This document shows, one piece after another, positions 40,375 through 48,936 of a stretch of DNA of 64,000 bases. Each line of letters opens with the position of its first letter. Position 1 is the first letter of the stretch. The stretch lies in NCBI GenBank assembly GCA_021804565.1, contig JAJZHK010000005.1, positions 1 to 64,000 of the forward strand, written 5' to 3'. The stretch is from Pseudomonadota bacterium. Its GTDB lineage: Bacteria; Pseudomonadota; Gammaproteobacteria; Pseudomonadales; Moraxellaceae. The notes under the pieces were generated by a model that searched no databases, had not been told where the DNA came from, and was given only the letters and a program-made list of their open reading frames with translations. The position numbers and the translations under genes are program-made.

Positions 40375-40853
40375 TTGTTTAAGCACTCCACGGCCAGTGC
40401 CAAAGCACGCTCGACCGTGCGCCGACGAACCTCCTGCCGGTCACCGTCAAAATGGTGCCGTTCCAGCCGTGCCGGCTGACCGCGCCGGCCCAGCCCAAGA
40501 CAGACCGTACCGACCGGTTTGTCCGCCGTACCGCCTTGCGGACCGGCGATACCGCTGGTGGCGATGGCCCAATCAGCGCCCGATCGCTGCAGGGCACCGT
40601 GCAGCATGGCCTGAACGACCTCCAGACTGACCGCACCATGCTCTGCGATCAAAGCTGCATCGACACCCAGGCAGCCCTCTTTGGCCTCGTTGCCATAAAC
40701 GACCCAGCCGTAGGCAAACCAAGCAGAGCTGCCTGGCAGATCGGTCAGCGCCGCAGCCAGCAGGCCGCCACTGCAGGACTCGGCCACACAGATCCACTGT
40801 TGACGTGCGCGCAACATGGCGCCCAGCTCCTGCACATGCGCCGCGACAGACAT
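40365..40853 (-). CDS. pncC: CinA C-terminal domain protein, nicotinamide-nucleotide amidase (PncC)
   Basis: A 162-residue stand-alone CinA_C domain: [35 protein letters not shown], then [24 protein letters not shown]. It deamidates NMN in pyridine-nucleotide recycling. The N-terminal MoaB-like half of full-length CinA is absent, as in E. coli YgaD. Position before recA is typical (cinA-recA-recX). Its stop shares one base with the dctM end (TGATG), linking it to the TRAP genes upstream. Confidence 0.93.
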   Translation of the reverse strand: MSVAAHVQELGAMLRARQQWICVAESCSGGLLAAALTDLPGSSAWFAYGWVVYGNEAKEGCLGVDAALIAEHGAVSLEVVQAMLHGALQRSGADWAIATSGIAGPQGGTADKPVGTVCLGLGRRGQPARLERHHFDGDRQEVRRRTVERALALAVECLNNCT

Positions 40854-42136
40854 CAGCCATGCCCCAGCAGACCCAGGCTCAGCCAGGGGATATAGGTGAG
40901 TATGATCAGCGCCAAAAGTAACACCAGCATGAACGGCCAGGTGGCACGAACAAGATCAATGATAGGCCGCTTGAAGCGGTAACTGGCAATGTAAAGATCC
41001 ATGCCTATGGGCGGCATAAGATAGCCAATTTGCATGTTGGCGAGAAAAATGATGCCCAGATGCACGGGATTGACACCAAAGCCCACAGCCATCGGCAAAA
41101 TGAGCGGCACCATGATGACCAGCGACGAAAAGATATCGAGAAAAGCCCCGAGAGCCAGCAGCAGCAGGTTGAGCAGGGCCAAAAAGACGTAGCGGCTATG
41201 CACATGGGCATTGATCAGCGCGAACAGATGACTGGGCACCTCCTGCTCGATCAACCAATTAGTCAAGGCCATGGCGCAGGCGAGCACCAACAGCAGACCA
41301 CCGATCATCACCCCTGCTTCACGTGCCAGGTCCGGCAAACGCCGCCAGGGGATGTCACGATAAATGAGCACTTCTATCACCAGGGCATAGAGCGCGGTGA
41401 CGGCAGCCGCCTCACTGACCGCGAACCAGCCACCATAGATGCCGCCCAGCACCAGCAAGGGCAAGGGCAGCTCAAAACGTGCCGACCACAAGGCAGCGCG
41501 CAGCTCAGGCCAGGAAAAAACCTGTACCGGCACCGCACTGCGCCGCACCACGAACCAGCCGAATACTGCCAGCAGGATCAGGATCAGCAAAGACGGCAGC
41601 AAGCCGGCCACAAACATCTGCTCGATGCTGATGCCTGCTCCTTGCGGCAATTGCTGAACGATGATGCTATAGAGAATCAGAGGCAAAGACGGCGGCAGGA
41701 GCAGTCCCAGACAGCCTGAGGTGGTCACCAGTCCCAGGGCGAACCACTCCGGATAGCCGCCCTCGCGCAAAGCCGGGTACAGCAAAGCCCCCAGGGCGAC
41801 GATGGTCACCCCAGAGGCTCCGGTGAAAGCGGTAAAAGCGGCGCAGGCGACAAAAGCCACCAGCGCCAGACCGGAGGGCATCCAGCCGAGCAAAGCCCGG
41901 CTGAGACGCACCAGGCGTGCAGAGCTGTGGCCTTCGGACAGGAGGTAGCCGGCGATGGTGAACAGCGGCAGGGCGAGGAGCACCGGGGTCTGGGTGATAC
42001 GATAAAGCTCCGTGCCTATGGCAGCCAAAGCCGTATCGTCATGGTGATAACCAAGCAGGGCCCCGCCAGCCAGCAAAGCAAACACCGGCACCCCGGCCAG
42101 AGCACACAGCAGAAACAGCAGGATGATCAAAACCAT
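40853..42136 (-). CDS. dctM: TRAP transporter large permease DctM
   Basis: A 427-residue membrane protein with about 12 hydrophobic segments and the DctM patterns GASGVTIVALGALLYPALREGGY, TTSGCLGLLLPPSLPLILY and IGYLMPPIGMDLYIASYRF. It is the sodium-coupled import channel of the tripartite system. It overlaps dctQ by 10 bases. The substrate is probably a carboxylate or other organic acid, but cannot be read from the sequence. Confidence 0.93.
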   Translation of the reverse strand: MVLIILLFLLCALAGVPVFALLAGGALLGYHHDDTALAAIGTELYRITQTPVLLALPLFTIAGYLLSEGHSSARLVRLSRALLGWMPSGLALVAFVACAAFTAFTGASGVTIVALGALLYPALREGGYPEWFALGLVTTSGCLGLLLPPSLPLILYSIIVQQLPQGAGISIEQMFVAGLLPSLLILILLAVFGWFVVRRSAVPVQVFSWPELRAALWSARFELPLPLLVLGGIYGGWFAVSEAAAVTALYALVIEVLIYRDIPWRRLPDLAREAGVMIGGLLLVLACAMALTNWLIEQEVPSHLFALINAHVHSRYVFLALLNLLLLALGAFLDIFSSLVIMVPLILPMAVGFGVNPVHLGIIFLANMQIGYLMPPIGMDLYIASYRFKRPIIDLVRATWPFMLVLLLALIILTYIPWLSLGLLGHG

Positions 42137-42612
42137 GATCCGTGCACTCGTGAACGAACCCGTAAGGCATGTCGCGCATAATGCATGCTGATGAGGGCAA
42201 AGCCCAGCGGCAGGATGGACTCCGCCATCCAGCTCGGCACCTGGGCAAAGGCATAAACCCCCGAGTCCTTATCGAGCTGAACAAACTGCCAGGTGACAAC
42301 ACTCAAAACCGCCGACAAGGCGGCAACACTCAGCGCCACCAGCCGCCGCAGCGGCTGCGCCCAAGCCGGCGGCAAAAAGCGTTGGGCGATGTCCAGGCCC
42401 AAGTGGTGCTGGTCCCGGGAAGCGACGACAGCGCCTAGCACGGCCAGCCAGAGCACCTCGATACGCAAAAAATCATCGGCCCACATCAGCCCTCCCTGCG
42501 CCGTATGGCGCAAGATGATCTGCAGCACCGCCACGACGATCATCAGGAGAAAGGCGAGCAGAAGCAGAATATTCTCGATCTGGCGTAAAAACCAGCCCAG
42601 CCTCGCCATCAT
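42127..42612 (-). CDS. dctQ: TRAP transporter small permease DctQ
   Basis: A 161-residue protein with four membrane helices and the DctQ-type ADDFLRIEVLWLAVLGAVVASRDQHHLGLDI segment. It pairs with DctM in the inner membrane. The ATG overlaps the dctP stop (ATGA); a second ATG follows immediately. Confidence 0.9.
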   Translation of the reverse strand: MMARLGWFLRQIENILLLLAFLLMIVVAVLQIILRHTAQGGLMWADDFLRIEVLWLAVLGAVVASRDQHHLGLDIAQRFLPPAWAQPLRRLVALSVAALSAVLSVVTWQFVQLDKDSGVYAFAQVPSWMAESILPLGFALISMHYARHALRVRSRVHGSWF

Positions 42613-43604
42613 GGATGGCCTGCGATCGCTGCGCGTATCTGTGCCCAGCCTGCCGCACTGATCATACCTTCAGCCAACAGATTCTGTATGGCCGCCTGGC
42701 TGGCCGCCTTCCACGCTGCATAGGCCGATGCATCCGGATGCACCACCTGTACACCCTGTGCCAGCAGGGCCCGATAAGCCGCCTGACCATCCAGGCGATT
42801 GCGTTGATCGAGGGTGCGGAAGGCCTCACCCATGACCTGGCGAACGACCGCCTGATCGGCGGGCGACAGCTTCTGGAAGTCACGCTGCGCAATCGCCAGG
42901 GTGCCTAGCAGATAGCTCATCGGCAAATCATTGAGATAATGCACCTGGGTCTGCCATTGCAAAGCCAGGGTGGCGATAGGGGAAGCCGCGACCACATCGA
43001 TGATGCCCGTCTGCAGGCTGGGCAGGACATCGCCGAGGGACAGGGGAACCGGCGTCACCCGGAAACTGCGCAGTGCCGTCGCCGACAAACGGTCACCTTC
43101 AGGAATCCATACCTTGTGCTGGCGCAGCTGCGCGATGCTGGCGACAGGCGCTTTGCTGCTCATGATGTAGACGAAACCACCATCGGCAAAGCCAAAGGTC
43201 AGCCAGCCCGCCTTCTCCAGCTCGCCGGCCAGCAGCGGATCCATGACCCGACGCGCCCGCTCAAGCTCGGCCTCATTCTGGAACAGCATGGGCAGCGAGT
43301 AGAGCTGCGTATCGGGCACACTGCCGGACAGACTCGCCAGGGTGACAGCGCCCCCGGCCAGCTCACCGACCCGTATCTTGCTGAGCACGGTATTGTCATT
43401 GCCCATGCTGCCGCCGGTGTAAAAGCGAAAATCGACACGGCCGGCTGTTTTTTGTTTGATTTGTGCCGCCGCCGCGCGCAATGTCTGCATCCAGGCGGAG
43501 CCATCCGGGGACAATGTCGCGATACGTAAGACCGTCGCCGAGGCCGAAGCCATCATCGACAGACCCAGCAAGATCAGCGCTGCCCTTTGCCATATTTTCA
43601 TCAT
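42609..43604 (-). CDS. dctP: TRAP transporter substrate-binding protein DctP
   Basis: A 331-residue periplasmic protein with a signal peptide (AALILLGLSMMASASATVLRIATLS, cut near ASA-TV). A DctP domain follows, with the family segments RVDFRFYTGGSMGNDNTVLSKIRVGELAGG and LRQHKVWIPEGD, the latter holding the region around the ligand-binding arginine. First of the three TRAP genes, downstream of a TatT-type lipoprotein, which points to the DctP/TatT subclass. Confidence 0.92.
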   Translation of the reverse strand: MMKIWQRAALILLGLSMMASASATVLRIATLSPDGSAWMQTLRAAAAQIKQKTAGRVDFRFYTGGSMGNDNTVLSKIRVGELAGGAVTLASLSGSVPDTQLYSLPMLFQNEAELERARRVMDPLLAGELEKAGWLTFGFADGGFVYIMSSKAPVASIAQLRQHKVWIPEGDRLSATALRSFRVTPVPLSLGDVLPSLQTGIIDVVAASPIATLALQWQTQVHYLNDLPMSYLLGTLAIAQRDFQKLSPADQAVVRQVMGEAFRTLDQRNRLDGQAAYRALLAQGVQVVHPDASAYAAWKAASQAAIQNLLAEGMISAAGWAQIRAAIAGHP

Positions 43605-43646
43605 CCACCCTCTCTCTTCGCAGCCACCCTGACAGGTCGCCTCATC

Positions 43647-44492
43647 TCAAAAATAGTCGTCTGCCGATTGCAGCAGCTCCGAGGCTTTTTTCTGTGCCAA
43701 ACAGTTCTTCAGGGTCCAGCCTGGCGCATGCGGATCGGCCGCCAGCACTTCATGCAGCAAGCGGTCATGCATGGGGCGGTCATAATTAGCCCGAGCCACC
43801 TGCTGCGCCAGGATGACCTTGGCCATCAAATCATGACCCTGCGAAAGCTTGATCGCCTGATCAAGTTCAGCCACACCCTCTTTTTGCCGCCCCCCCAAAG
43901 CGGGAGGCAACAAGGTCTCCATGGCACCGAGGTACAGGTGCACGCTGCCCTGCTGAAAATCCGGATCAACGCGATCCACCGCCTGCAAGAGCAGCTGGAC
44001 CCGAGCCAGATCGGCGATAGCATTCCAGTCACTGGAACGCGCCTGTATCCAGCTGGCCCAGACACTGGCCAGGGCAAAAACAGCCGCGACATCCCCTTTG
44101 TCGATGACGGCCAGCTCTTCGCTCAGCTGCGGCAGGGGCTCCTGGCGTACCTGGCACCAGGTGGTGCGGCGCAAACAGACCGCCCGTGTCACCTCTGCGA
44201 GGGCTTTATCGGTTAAGGCCAACTGGCGAGGACCTGGAGCGATGAAAGAACCGGCGTAGGCGGCATTGAGCTGGGCTGCGGACAGTAGCAGATCCTGCTG
44301 ATCAGCATGGCGTTGCAGCATGGCGTCGAGCAGCAGCAGATAGGCGGGTACGGCGGCCTGCACCATGGCCGGATCGTCACTATTTTCCAAAGCCTGACTG
44401 AGATCTCCGGCCACGCCCCGACCTGCCTGACTCATCAGCGAGCTACAACCCATCAGGGACAGCGACAAAAGAAGAAGACGCAACAAACGCAT
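43647..44492 (-). CDS. TRAP transporter TatT-component-type lipoprotein
   Basis: A 281-residue protein with a lipoprotein signal (MRLLRLLLLSLSLMGCSS) and an all-helical TPR-like body. The segments QLNAAYAGSFIAPG and PDFQQGSVHLYLGAMETLLPPALGG resemble TatT proteins, which form trimers around the DctP subunit in Treponema. Adjacent position, 42 bases before dctP on the same strand, supports the call. It may capture hydrophobic ligands for the transporter. Confidence 0.8.
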   Translation of the reverse strand: MRLLRLLLLSLSLMGCSSLMSQAGRGVAGDLSQALENSDDPAMVQAAVPAYLLLLDAMLQRHADQQDLLLSAAQLNAAYAGSFIAPGPRQLALTDKALAEVTRAVCLRRTTWCQVRQEPLPQLSEELAVIDKGDVAAVFALASVWASWIQARSSDWNAIADLARVQLLLQAVDRVDPDFQQGSVHLYLGAMETLLPPALGGRQKEGVAELDQAIKLSQGHDLMAKVILAQQVARANYDRPMHDRLLHEVLAADPHAPGWTLKNCLAQKKASELLQSADDYF

Positions 44493-44659
44493 GCAGGGCC
44501 TCGTACACAATGATGAGTCGCGCGGGAGAGGGTCGATTATTACAAGCTCCACCCCTGCTGACAATCAGCTTGCAGCAAAACCCTCGCCCGGGCAGTCTAT
44601 ATCATCGTAGAAATTATCGATATGCTGTCAACTTAAGCCTGTCGACAGGACCCGCACCC

Positions 44660-46060
44660 ATGTCCGGAACGAGACTGACATCGCCTTACGGGGCGCCTAT
44701 GACCTTGACCGTGGTCGTCCTCTGGGCCCTGCTCTATGCGCTCCTGGTGCGCCCATCGATACAAGAAGCACAGCGCTTGGCGCAGCTTTATCAACAGCAG
44801 ATCATGCCGCTGGAATGGCCCTACTATCAGACCTATCTGGCGGCCCATGGGCAGCTGCAGGCAGCCGATGCGATCAAAAACGGCGTCACCAGGCAGCGCT
44901 GGCCTGAGCTCGTCGGGCAGATGCAAGCTGACCAGGGTTTCGTCGCCGATTTGCGTGATCAAGGTCGTGCCTTCATGGACTCCACCACCTGGGAGCGCTG
45001 GAACCGCTTACGCACCCAGCACGATCAGGACTATCAGCACCTGATCCTTTTTCGCTGGGGCATCGCCCAAGGCCCAGCCGGCCTGTACCGGCCCATGACC
45101 TTCCTGACCGCCCTCACCCTGCAAGCCAGCCTGCCCCTGCTCCTGCTCAGCGCCTTCAGCATGCTGCTGCTGGGCTTCCCCCTGGAGCTGCGTTTTGGGT
45201 CCTCATCCATCCTCGGTCTGGGCGTGATCGCCGGTGTACTGGGTGGCTTGGTGATGGATCTCGTCCACTTCAAGCAGGCCGGCCTGCTGCTGGGCGCCAG
45301 CGGAGCCCTGAGCGCCTTGTGGGGCGTGGCCTTACGCGAACACGGGCCCCTGAGCTACCGTCCAGGACCCCGCCCGCTGACCTTACCGCGGCTGCCGGTC
45401 CTGGCCGGCGCTCTGCTCAGCCTGCTCGGCCTGCTCTATCTCAACGATCAATGGCCCGCCGCCGCGCTGGGCCTCTGTATCGGCCTCATCGCCCAAGCCA
45501 GGCTCCAGCCCACCGCATCAAAAACCCTGGCGGCAGAACCCGAACCGAAGGCCGAGGATCCTGTCGATGCGCTGCTGACACGCGCCTACGCCTGCATCAT
45601 CAACCTGCAGCTGGCGGCGGCTCACGCGATGCTACAGGCCGCCCGCGAGCAGCACCCTGACGATGGACGCCTGCTTTTTGCCCTGCATCCCCTGCAAAAT
45701 CTGTTCGCGCCTGAAGCTGCGCTGGCGCTGCGCCAGCGTATGCTCCGTCTCGCCCACCACGATGAAGAGCTGGCTTGGCGATTGCTGCTGGCACACCGGC
45801 AGGCGGCAACGCCTGCGCAAGATCCTTTGGCAGGCGTCGATCCCGTCGCCAGCATACGCATGCTCATACGGCTGGGGGAACTCAAGGAAGCGGAATCGAT
45901 GACCCGCAAGGCGCTGACGCAAAAACAGAGCTCGGCGCTTTGGGGCAAGGCTCTGCTCGAGCTCTCGGCCGCCTACCGTCAGCAGGAGCAAGGCTTTCTC
46001 AGCGAGCACTACGAGCGCCTTGCCCGTGAGCACGAGGCCGCCTCTCAAGGGCACAGATGA
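44660..46060 (+). CDS. Rhomboid-like membrane protein with helical-repeat C-terminus, probable pseudoprotease
   Basis: A 466-residue protein. Six or seven hydrophobic helices (about residues 15-310) contain LLGFPLELRFGSSSILGLGVIAGVLGG and LLLGASGALSALWGV, which match rhomboid helices 2-4 including the GASG serine motif. The last core helix (LYLNDQWPAAALGLCIGLIAQ) shows no catalytic His, and the oxyanion His/Asn of helix 2 is also absent. The C-terminal 150 residues are TPR-like. I used the ATG at 44660. It is divergent from the TatT gene. The fold is fairly sure; inactivity is inferred. Confidence 0.65.
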   Translation: MSGTRLTSPYGAPMTLTVVVLWALLYALLVRPSIQEAQRLAQLYQQQIMPLEWPYYQTYLAAHGQLQAADAIKNGVTRQRWPELVGQMQADQGFVADLRDQGRAFMDSTTWERWNRLRTQHDQDYQHLILFRWGIAQGPAGLYRPMTFLTALTLQASLPLLLLSAFSMLLLGFPLELRFGSSSILGLGVIAGVLGGLVMDLVHFKQAGLLLGASGALSALWGVALREHGPLSYRPGPRPLTLPRLPVLAGALLSLLGLLYLNDQWPAAALGLCIGLIAQARLQPTASKTLAAEPEPKAEDPVDALLTRAYACIINLQLAAAHAMLQAAREQHPDDGRLLFALHPLQNLFAPEAALALRQRMLRLAHHDEELAWRLLLAHRQAATPAQDPLAGVDPVASIRMLIRLGELKEAESMTRKALTQKQSSALWGKALLELSAAYRQQEQGFLSEHYERLAREHEAASQGHR

Positions 46061-46710
46061 CGTCGAAAGAACTCCTGGGTACGCGCCAGTGCGAGGCTGG
46101 CCAGGATCGCATCGTAGACTTCAGGACGCGACTCGTTGCAAAACGCATGCTCCGCTTCATAGCGAAAGATCTCGGCCTGACGTCCAGCAGCATGCATGGC
46201 CGCTTCAATTTCATCGACCCACGCCGGGGTGATCCAGGCATCTTTCTGGGCAAAATGCCCCTGAAAAGGTATCGCGATATCGGCGGGATCGATCCAGCTC
46301 CGTGGTGGCCAACCATAAAAGCAGACCACCGCCTCAACCGGCAAACGTACAGCCGCGGCCACGCTTAAAGCTCCGCCCATACAAAAACCGCTCACCCCAA
46401 CACGATAGCCCAGCGAGCGAAGGTAACTCACGGCAGCGGCAACGTCCTGATCCGTCGCCGCCGGAAAATCGAGATGGTCCATGAGATGCTTGGCCTCATC
46501 AGCGTCATGAGCCCGACGGCCATGATAGAGGTCAGGTACCAAGGTGTGAAACCCAGCCACCGCATAGCGGTCAGCCTGGGCGCGGATCTGATCATTGAGA
46601 CCCCACCACTCCTGCAAAAGCACAATCGCGGCCTGGCCGTCCTGTGCCGGGGAAAAATAGGCCTCACAGAGCCCACCATCGGGGCGCAAAATCTTCACGT
46701 CCTGACCCAT
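46045..46710 (-). CDS. Dienelactone hydrolase family protein
   Basis: A 221-residue alpha/beta-hydrolase with a Cys nucleophile in GVSGFCMGGALS, His in EAEHAFCNESRP, and the family opening with IVLLQEWWGLNDQIRAQADRYA. These are the Cys-Asp-His features of dienelactone hydrolase, but stand-alone homologues act on varied esters or lactones, and no aromatic-degradation genes are nearby. Its 3' end converges with and overlaps the rhomboid-like gene by 16 bases. Confidence 0.87.
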   Translation of the reverse strand: MGQDVKILRPDGGLCEAYFSPAQDGQAAIVLLQEWWGLNDQIRAQADRYAVAGFHTLVPDLYHGRRAHDADEAKHLMDHLDFPAATDQDVAAAVSYLRSLGYRVGVSGFCMGGALSVAAAVRLPVEAVVCFYGWPPRSWIDPADIAIPFQGHFAQKDAWITPAWVDEIEAAMHAAGRQAEIFRYEAEHAFCNESRPEVYDAILASLALARTQEFFRRHLCP

Positions 46711-46745
46711 AGTCTATCCTCTTGCACCATGTTGATGAGCACAAC

Positions 46746-48083
46746 TCAAGCCCCCGGCAAGGACGCCATACGCTGGCGCGCCTGCGCCGCCAGAGGATGC
46801 TGGCGATAGCGCTCCTGCACAAACCTTAGCATAGCTCGCGCCTTGCCATGCTGCTGCAGGCTGGCCAACATATCAGCAGCCAGTATATAGGCCTCGGGGA
46901 TGCAAGGGTCCTGGGGCGCCTGCTGATGCCAGGCATGCAAAAGCCGCAAGGCCACGCGCAACTGGCCTTGCTGCTGCAGCAATTGCGCCAGCGCCAGACG
47001 CAAGCTTCCCATCTCAGGATAATAATCGGGCCAGATCTGCAAAACCCTGCCCAGCAACTCAAGACAGGCCTGCTCTTCGCCGGCTTGCAACAGGTGCACG
47101 AAGATGCGCGGGATGAAAGCGCTCAGCTCTTCGCGTGCCTTGAGCTGCAGCAGCAGGTCTACGTAGGCGCGCTGCTGCTCGTGACTGGCACTCGCCGCCT
47201 CGGCGCCAAGACGCAGGACGCGTCCTGCCTTGTCGTAATAACCCTCGCGCAGCCAGACCCGAAAACGTGCCAGCTGTGGATCCAAAGCCGCAGACCGCCT
47301 GGACCGCGACGCGCGCTCCGGCCAGTCCAGTTCGGGCAGCACCAGCAGCTGGATCACTCGTAATGACACCCAAGGCAGGTAGGCACAGGCCACACAGGCC
47401 AAAGACACGGCCCAGCGTTGCGGGATCACCTCCGCCAGCAGTTCCCAGGCGATGACTTCCAGCAAGGCCAGCGACAAATTGACGAGGACCACCAGACCTA
47501 AAGCAGAACTTGCTCGCCCGAGGCTCGCGACGTAGGCCCAGGGATGCCTGAGCACTCGCCAGTCCTGCTTTTGCAAGATGAGCAACTGCGTCAAAGGCAG
47601 GACGAGCAGACACAAAAAGCCACCCGGCCATGCCCAGAGCGGCCATAGCCACTGCAAGACCGCCAGCAGGCCGAGCAAGGCTGTGCGACTGAGCAGCAGC
47701 GGTGGGAGCAGGCTGGGATCGAGCAGGGCTGCCGGTGACGGACGCATGCGTGTCAAGCTGAGCGCTTCGAAGATCAGGCCAGGCAAAGCTGGGGCCAGCA
47801 GCAGCGCGGGTGGCCACTGCGGGCTCAGCAGGCCACCAACCACAGCGATCGCCAGCAGACCGAAAGCCCCCCCCTGATGCAGCGGCGGCCCGAGCAGGCT
47901 GTGCAGGTCGATCGCCGATCTCGGTGCGCCACCGTGCCGGCGCATGCTGGCCTCACACAGCGGACACTGATTGGGCTCGCTACCCGCCTGTGCCGCCGGT
48001 GCGCACTCGGCACACAGGGTCAGATGACACTGGCTGCACTCTTCCTGCGCAACGACCCCGGGATGGTAACGACAGTAGCTCAT
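46746..48083 (-). CDS. Membrane protein with N-terminal B-box-like zinc domain and C-terminal TPR region
   Basis: A 445-residue protein. Residues 1-42 hold a Cys/His cluster (C4, H7, then CSQC, CAEC and CPLC pairs) resembling B-box or RING-like double zinc sites. About five membrane helices follow (residues 65-270), then a soluble helical-repeat region with Leu/Gln/Ala-rich TPR-like units. The ATG at 48083 overlaps the stop of the rhomboid gene (ATGA) and has GAGG upstream; a start at 48113 is possible. Coupling suggests it works with that protease, as adaptor or substrate; this is inference. Confidence 0.65.
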   Translation of the reverse strand: MSYCRYHPGVVAQEECSQCHLTLCAECAPAAQAGSEPNQCPLCEASMRRHGGAPRSAIDLHSLLGPPLHQGGAFGLLAIAVVGGLLSPQWPPALLLAPALPGLIFEALSLTRMRPSPAALLDPSLLPPLLLSRTALLGLLAVLQWLWPLWAWPGGFLCLLVLPLTQLLILQKQDWRVLRHPWAYVASLGRASSALGLVVLVNLSLALLEVIAWELLAEVIPQRWAVSLACVACAYLPWVSLRVIQLLVLPELDWPERASRSRRSAALDPQLARFRVWLREGYYDKAGRVLRLGAEAASASHEQQRAYVDLLLQLKAREELSAFIPRIFVHLLQAGEEQACLELLGRVLQIWPDYYPEMGSLRLALAQLLQQQGQLRVALRLLHAWHQQAPQDPCIPEAYILAADMLASLQQHGKARAMLRFVQERYRQHPLAAQARQRMASLPGA

Positions 48084-48931
48084 GGCACAGGCCTCGCATC
48101 GATCCTCGCCCATATCATCGCCAGCACCGCACCGCTCAACAGGCCACCGACATGAGCGGCATTGGCTGTGGCACCCAGCACACTGTCCAGCGCACCGCTC
48201 ATACCGAGCAGTAGCCAGAGCATGAGCGCCCAGAACAGAGGCATGGGGAGACGAAAGCCCAGTTCGGGTCGCCAGCGTGGATAGAGCGCCAGATAGGCCA
48301 CCAGACCATAGATCACCCCAGACAAACCACCGAACTGCGGACCGGCCCACCAGCACTGCGCAGCATTGGACAGGAGCGCACAGCCGAGGCTGAGCATCAG
48401 CAGTCGCCGGCTCGACTGCAAAAGCTCAACAGCCTGTGCCAACTGCCACCACCAGAGGAGATTAAAAGCCAGGTGCATCAAGGAAAAATGCAGAAAACAG
48501 GGCGTCAGCAGACGCCAGGGTTGCGCCATCATGACCGACCAGGACACCGGTGCGCCGAGGGCCGCGAGAATACCGGTCGGGTTCCACAGCAGCATGAGAT
48601 AGACCAGCGTGCAGATCAGCAGGACCAGAGCCGTCAGCGGCCCCATGCCCCGCCACAGACGCGCCCAGTAGCCCAGCTCATGATGCGCATAAACACGCTG
48701 CGGCAAAAGCTTGCCCTGCTGCCATGAAGCATCGCGTATGCGCTTGTCCTCAGGATGCGCCAGGGTGAGCTGCAGGATCGCGCGTGCTGCCTGGGCGTCT
48801 TCATCCTTGAGGACGACCAGGCGTAGCTCGCGGCCGACCTGATCGAGACGGCAGGCAATGCCGGCTGCATCCAGCTGATCACGCAAGCTGAGGGCGAGAT
48901 GGGTGTTTTGCAGGCGATGAAGTTCGAACAC
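48080..48931 (-). CDS. Rhomboid-family intramembrane serine protease (GlpG-like)
   Basis: A 283-residue protein with an N-terminal cytoplasmic domain (residues 1-75) and a six-helix rhomboid core. The helix-2 motif is FLHFSLMHLAFNLLWWWQLAQAVE, the catalytic Ser lies in FGGLSGVIYGL, and the catalytic His is in ANAAHVGGLLSG. All active-site residues are present, unlike the relative at 44660. The start is probably the GTG at 48931 with GGGAG upstream, five bases after the preceding stop. Substrates unknown. Confidence 0.88.
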   Translation of the reverse strand: MFELHRLQNTHLALSLRDQLDAAGIACRLDQVGRELRLVVLKDEDAQAARAILQLTLAHPEDKRIRDASWQQGKLLPQRVYAHHELGYWARLWRGMGPLTALVLLICTLVYLMLLWNPTGILAALGAPVSWSVMMAQPWRLLTPCFLHFSLMHLAFNLLWWWQLAQAVELLQSSRRLLMLSLGCALLSNAAQCWWAGPQFGGLSGVIYGLVAYLALYPRWRPELGFRLPMPLFWALMLWLLLGMSGALDSVLGATANAAHVGGLLSGAVLAMIWARIDARPVP

Positions 48932-48936
48932 GGCCG

